From assembly GCA_934501475.1 (NCBI GenBank), contig CAKSUL010000067.1, forward strand, positions 1 through 8,671: DNA of 8,671 nt. Reading direction: 5' to 3'. Positions within the stretch are counted from its first letter, which is position 1. Every line of letters begins with the position of its first letter. Shown piece after piece: positions 5,131 to 8,671 of the stretch. The DNA comes from an uncultured Roseovarius sp. (GTDB taxonomy: Bacteria; Pseudomonadota; Alphaproteobacteria; Rhodobacterales; Rhodobacteraceae). Below the pieces are notes generated by a model. It ran no database searches, was not told where the DNA came from, and saw only the letters and a program-made list of their open reading frames with translations. The translations under genes were made by a program, and so were the position numbers.

Positions 5131-5774
5131 CACAGCAGCAGATAGGCCAATACGAAGTAACAAACACGACCATGCGCGCCTTCCTAGATGGTGCTATGGT
5201 TCAGATAGAATGTACGGGATTGGCGTCTGAACAAATCTTCCCAAATAGGGATGATGCGACCATTCTAGTTAACTATGCCCAGTTTTGGTCGATCCGGCCA
5301 ACCGGCCCTGTGTTTCAGGATGAAGAACCAGTCCAGCATTACGTGATTGAAGGTGTGAAGGACATTCAAGGTATTGAAGTCACCTACACCTATCGCCTGT
5401 TCCGATTTTCAGACAGTTTCGCGATGGTCGCGACTGCTATTCCGGGCGGTCTACCGACACCAGATGTTGAGCGGTTTCTTGAAAGTCTCGACTTAGCTGA
5501 AACCGCACCCAAACAGTTCACAGATGCCGAATTAGCGGAGGGCCGCCGCTATCACCTTGCAGCGTGCTTACCTGCTATACGCGCAGACAATCGAACGCGG
5601 CAGCTAGGCTTGAGCGATATTGAGATGACTTATTTCTGCTCCTGTACCGGGCAGAGCTATTTTTCTGAATTCACGCGGCAAGAGCTTCAAGTTCTCGCAC
5701 TAGGCAATGATGCATCGCTTGAACAAAGGAGATTAGGCATCCAAACTGAATGCTTTGAGGAAGCGACCAGATAA
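5106..5774 (+). CDS. Unrecognised cysteine-containing protein, probably periplasmic; N-terminus in another frame
   Basis: This frame gives 222 residues if read from GTG at 5106, but that codon has no SD and neither does the next ATG (5172). The true N-terminus is probably the signal peptide encoded at 5011 in another frame. The body has two parts. Residues 10-130 look like a mixed beta domain (for example VQHYVIEGV and EVTYTYRLFRF) with one Cys36. Residues 140-220 are helical and hold Cys154, Cys178, Cys180 and Cys216, with a CxC in TYFCSCTG. Four spaced cysteines in a predicted exported protein suggest disulfides, or less likely metal binding. It follows the 56-residue ORF and ends 212 bases before the convergent gcvP stop. 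GC is lower than in the flanking genes, consistent with acquisition. I do not recognise the family and assign no function. Confidence 0.65.
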   Translation: MAQPETFVTQQQIGQYEVTNTTMRAFLDGAMVQIECTGLASEQIFPNRDDATILVNYAQFWSIRPTGPVFQDEEPVQHYVIEGVKDIQGIEVTYTYRLFRFSDSFAMVATAIPGGLPTPDVERFLESLDLAETAPKQFTDAELAEGRRYHLAACLPAIRADNRTRQLGLSDIEMTYFCSCTGQSYFSEFTRQELQVLALGNDASLEQRRLGIQTECFEEATR

Positions 5775-5892
5775 CTCTACGGCCCGAACCTTCCCAAAAA
5801 CCACCGTTTATGGAACGCCTTCCCCAAAGCCGACATTGGCGCAACCGCAACGAAAGCCCACTTGCCCGCGCCCTACCACCATTCAAGACAAA

Positions 5893-5924
5893 CCACGCGC
5901 ACGCAAATCCCTGCCTGCGCGTGG
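5893..5924 (-). terminator. Stem-loop after gcvP, likely its terminator
   Basis: CCACGCGCA (5893-5901) and TGCGCGTGG (5916-5924) are a perfect 9-bp inverted repeat with a 14-nt loop, about 60 bases after the gcvP stop in its direction of transcription. On the minus strand the stem is followed by TTTGTCTTG, a modest T-rich tail, whereas the plus-strand side continues CTCTGTCATC. That favours termination of gcvP, though it could also slow the convergent transcript. A second small hairpin, GCCCC/GGGGC at 5956-5968, lies closer to the stop. Confidence 0.5.
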
Positions 5925-5986
5925 CTCTGTCATCATTTGCCCAGGCCCGCTGCCTGCCCCGGCGGGGCGGTGCATCCGGCAAGCCA

Positions 5987-8671
5987 TCACTCCGCCGCGT
6001 CGGCGTAATCCTCCAGCGGCGGGCAGGTGCAGATCAGATACCGGTCGCCATGCACGTTGTCGACGCGGTTGACGGGGGGCCAGTATTTATCGACCCGGAA
6101 CGCGCCCGGCGGGAAACAGCCCTGTTCGCGGCTATAGGGCCGGTCCCATTCGCCCACCAGATCCTCGACCGTGTGGGGCGCGTGTTTCAGCGGGTTGTTC
6201 TGCGCGTCGATCCGGCCCTCTTCGATGTCGCGGATTTCCTGACGGATCGCCAGCATCGCGTCGCAGAACCGGTCCAGTTCGGCCTTGGTCTCGCTCTCGG
6301 TCGGCTCGACCATCAGCGTGCCGGGGACAGGAAAGCTCATCGTGGGGGCGTGAAAGCCGCAATCGACCAGCCGCTTGGCGATGTCGTCCACCGTCACGCC
6401 GGCGCTTTTCTCGAACGGGCGGGTGTCAAGGATGCACTCATGCGCGACACGCCCCGTCGGCCCCTTGTAGAGAACCTCATACGCCCCCTCCAGCCGCTTG
6501 GCGATGTAGTTGGCATTCAGGATCGCCACGCGGGTGGCCTGCGTCAAACCCTCGCCGCCCATCATCAGGATATAGGCCCATGAGATCGGCAGGATCGAGG
6601 GCGACCCGTAAGGCGCGGCCGAAACCGGCCCCTCCTGACCGCCGGTTGCCGGATGCCCCGGCAGATACTGCACCAGATGCGCCTTGACGCCGATCGGCCC
6701 CATGCCGGGCCCGCCGCCGCCATGCGGGATGCAGAACGTCTTGTGCAGGTTCAGGTGGCTGACATCCCCGCCCAGATCGGCGGGGCGGCTCAGCCCGACC
6801 ATCGCGTTCATGTTGGCCCCGTCGATATAGACCTGCCCGCCATGATCATGGGTGATCTTGCAGACCTCGGTCACGGTTTCCTCGAACACGCCATGGGTGC
6901 TGGGATAGGTGATCATGCAGCCGGCCAGATTGGCACTGTGCTTTTCGGCCTTGGCGCGGAAATCGTCCAGATCGATATCGCCGTTCTCGGCTGACTTGAC
7001 CACGACCACCTCCCAGCCCACCATCTGCGCGCTGGCCGGGTTGGTGCCATGCGCGCTGACCGGGATCAGACAGACATTGCGATGCCCCTGCCCGTTGGCG
7101 CGCTGATAGGCGGCGATGGTCAGCAGCCCGGCATATTCCCCCTGCGCCCCGGAATTGGGCTGCATCGAGATCGCGGCATAGCCGGTGATGTCACACAGCT
7201 TGGCGCTCAGGTCATTGATCAGCTCGGTATAACCCTGCGCCTGATCGACGGGCACGAACGGATGCAGGCGCGAAAACTCGCGCCAACTGACCGGCATCAT
7301 CTCGGCGGCGGCGTTCAGCTTCATCGTGCAGGACCCCAGCGGGATCATCGCGCGGTCCAGCGCAAGGTCACGATCGGCCAGACGGCGCATATAGCGCATC
7401 ATCTCGGTCTCGGCGCGGTTCATGTGGAATATCGGATGGGTCAGATAGGAGGAGGTGCGATAAAGCGCTTCGGGCACGCGGTATTGCACATCGTAGCTGT
7501 CATCCTTGGCGATGATGCCAAAGGCGCGCCAGACCGCCTCGATATTCTCGGGGCGGGTGCATTCGTCGCAACTGATGCCGACGCGGGTCTTGCCGACACG
7601 GCGCAGGTTGATGCCCTCATCCACAGCCGATTTCATCACCGCCGCCTGAAGCGGGCCGACATCCACCGTGATCGTATCGAAAAACGCCTCCGGGTCCACC
7701 TTGAACCCCGCCGCCTCCAGCCCGTTGGCCAGACGCACGGTCTTGCGATGGATGCGCTGCGCAATGGCCTGAAGCCCCTGGGGTCCGTGGAACACCGCAT
7801 ACATCGACGCCATGACCGCCAGCAGGGCCTGCGCGGTGCAGACGTTGCTGGTGGCCTTCTCGCGGCGGATATGCTGCTCGCGGGTCTGCAGGGCCAGACG
7901 ATAGGCCCGGTTGCCATTGGCGTCGATGCTGACCCCCACCAGCCGCCCCGGCAGCGAGCGCTTATAGGCATCGCGACAGGCCATGTAGGCGGCGTGCGGA
8001 CCGCCATAGCCCAGAGGCACGCCAAAGCGCTGCGTGCTGCCCACGGCGATATCGGCCCCCATCGCGCCCGGCTCTTTCAGCAGGGTCAGGGCCAATGGAT
8101 CGGCGCTGACGATGCCGATCGCGCCATGCTCATGCAACTGCGCGATGTGATCTGTGAAATCGCGCACATGCCCATAGGTGCCGGGATACTGGAACACCGC
8201 GCCGAATACCGCGCTCGCGTCCATCTTGTCGGGATCGCCGACAATCACCTCGATCCCCAGAGGGGCGGCGCGCGTCTGGATCACGGCGATGTTCTGCGGA
8301 TGACAGTCTTGATCCACAAAGAATGCGCGGGCTTTGGTCTTGGCCACCCGTTGCGCCATGGTCATCGCCTCGGCACAGGCGGTCGCCTCGTCCAGAAGCG
8401 ACGCATTGGCAATCTCGAGACCGGTCAGATCGCTGATCATGGTCTGGAAATTCAGCAGCGCCTCGAGACGCCCCTGGCTGATTTCGGGCTGATAGGGGGT
8501 ATAGGCGGTATACCATGCCGGGTTCTCGAATATGTTGCGCTGGATCGCGGGCGGCGTGACCGTGCCGTAATAGCCCTGCCCGATCAGGCTGGTCATCACC
8601 CGGTTCTGCCCGGCCACCTCGCGCATCCGCGCCAGCAGGGCCGATTCCGACAAGGCGGGCCAGTCCAAGGC
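5987..8671 (-). CDS. gcvP: Glycine dehydrogenase (aminomethyl-transferring), P-protein; N-terminus beyond window
   Basis: The visible 894 codons cover almost all of a single-chain P-protein (usually about 950 residues). The frame is still open at the right edge and the first roughly 60 residues are missing; the TTG at 8668 reads as an internal Leu in ALDWPALSE. The enzyme decarboxylates glycine and transfers the aminomethyl group to the lipoyl arm of GcvH in the cytoplasm. The N-terminal half starts with the conserved [20 protein letters not shown] stretch. The C-terminal half has [37 protein letters not shown] and [12 protein letters not shown]. The PLP lysine is in HLNLHKTF, near residue 644 of the visible part, followed by the glycine-rich loop [11 protein letters not shown]. 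The chain is intact to its TGA at 5987-5989. gcvT and gcvH would be expected upstream, beyond the right edge. GC content and codon use match the host core genes. Confidence 0.98.
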   Translation of the reverse strand, partial: ALDWPALSESALLARMREVAGQNRVMTSLIGQGYYGTVTPPAIQRNIFENPAWYTAYTPYQPEISQGRLEALLNFQTMISDLTGLEIANASLLDEATACAEAMTMAQRVAKTKARAFFVDQDCHPQNIAVIQTRAAPLGIEVIVGDPDKMDASAVFGAVFQYPGTYGHVRDFTDHIAQLHEHGAIGIVSADPLALTLLKEPGAMGADIAVGSTQRFGVPLGYGGPHAAYMACRDAYKRSLPGRLVGVSIDANGNRAYRLALQTREQHIRREKATSNVCTAQALLAVMASMYAVFHGPQGLQAIAQRIHRKTVRLANGLEAAGFKVDPEAFFDTITVDVGPLQAAVMKSAVDEGINLRRVGKTRVGISCDECTRPENIEAVWRAFGIIAKDDSYDVQYRVPEALYRTSSYLTHPIFHMNRAETEMMRYMRRLADRDLALDRAMIPLGSCTMKLNAAAEMMPVSWREFSRLHPFVPVDQAQGYTELINDLSAKLCDITGYAAISMQPNSGAQGEYAGLLTIAAYQRANGQGHRNVCLIPVSAHGTNPASAQMVGWEVVVVKSAENGDIDLDDFRAKAEKHSANLAGCMITYPSTHGVFEETVTEVCKITHDHGGQVYIDGANMNAMVGLSRPADLGGDVSHLNLHKTFCIPHGGGGPGMGPIGVKAHLVQYLPGHPATGGQEGPVSAAPYGSPSILPISWAYILMMGGEGLTQATRVAILNANYIAKRLEGAYEVLYKGPTGRVAHECILDTRPFEKSAGVTVDDIAKRLVDCGFHAPTMSFPVPGTLMVEPTESETKAELDRFCDAMLAIRQEIRDIEEGRIDAQNNPLKHAPHTVEDLVGEWDRPYSREQGCFPPGAFRVDKYWPPVNRVDNVHGDRYLICTCPPLEDYADAAE

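Noticed and set aside
5810..6583. Plus-strand open frame of 257 codons running into gcvP
   Set aside because: Most of it is antisense to highly conserved GcvP sequence; it has no SD or recognisable domain.
1..8671. CRISPR array, rRNA, tRNA, insertion sequence or phage gene
   Set aside because: I saw no regularly spaced repeats, no tRNA-like cloverleaf, no rRNA signature and no transposase or integrase motifs on either strand.

Overview
The window looks like chromosomal DNA of a high-GC alphaproteobacterium, most likely of the Rhodobacteraceae (Roseobacter) type. I base this on strong G/C bias at third codon positions, on the style of the GcvP and cold-shock proteins, and on the TesA/YbbA/YbbP gene group. 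I cannot name a genus from the sequence alone.

Layout from left to right. Bases 1-89 hold the last 28 codons of an unidentified gene, followed by a GC-rich hairpin. A 68-residue cold-shock protein (328-534) follows. It has a long structured leader, a good Shine-Dalgarno (SD) and a clear intrinsic terminator (559-580). Next is a divergent pair. On the minus strand is an exported SGNH/GDSL esterase of the TesA type (618-1298 or 618-1244). On the plus strand is a two-gene operon, ybbA (1297-1980) and ybbP (1977-4493), encoding the ATPase and a ten-helix FtsX/MacB-type permease joined by a 4-nt ATGA overlap. The same arrangement (tesA divergent from ybbA-ybbP) is found in E. coli, so the three genes probably work together at the cell envelope on a lipophilic substrate that is not established here.

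Between ybbP and gcvP, about 4.5-5.8 kb has visibly lower GC and different codon use (TTA, ATA, AGG, CGA, GTA). Two sample 60-base lines count 43% and 52% GC, against 75% in a ybbP line. This looks like an accessory insertion. It carries a candidate promoter, an unrecognised 56-residue ORF (4826-4996) whose start codon lies in a perfect 9-bp inverted repeat with the SD in the loop, and an exported cysteine-containing protein (5011-5774). In that last gene a convincing signal peptide and the body are in different frames, so it is broken, mis-sequenced or recoded.

The right third is gcvP on the minus strand (5987-8671), the PLP-dependent glycine decarboxylase of the glycine cleavage system. Its first roughly 60 residues lie beyond the right edge. 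A 9-bp stem-loop downstream of its stop is the likely terminator.

The strongest candidates for new biology are the start-codon hairpin with its 56-residue ORF, the split exported protein beside it, and an anti-SD element in the cold-shock leader. None is proven by sequence alone, and I see no complete undescribed multi-gene system.
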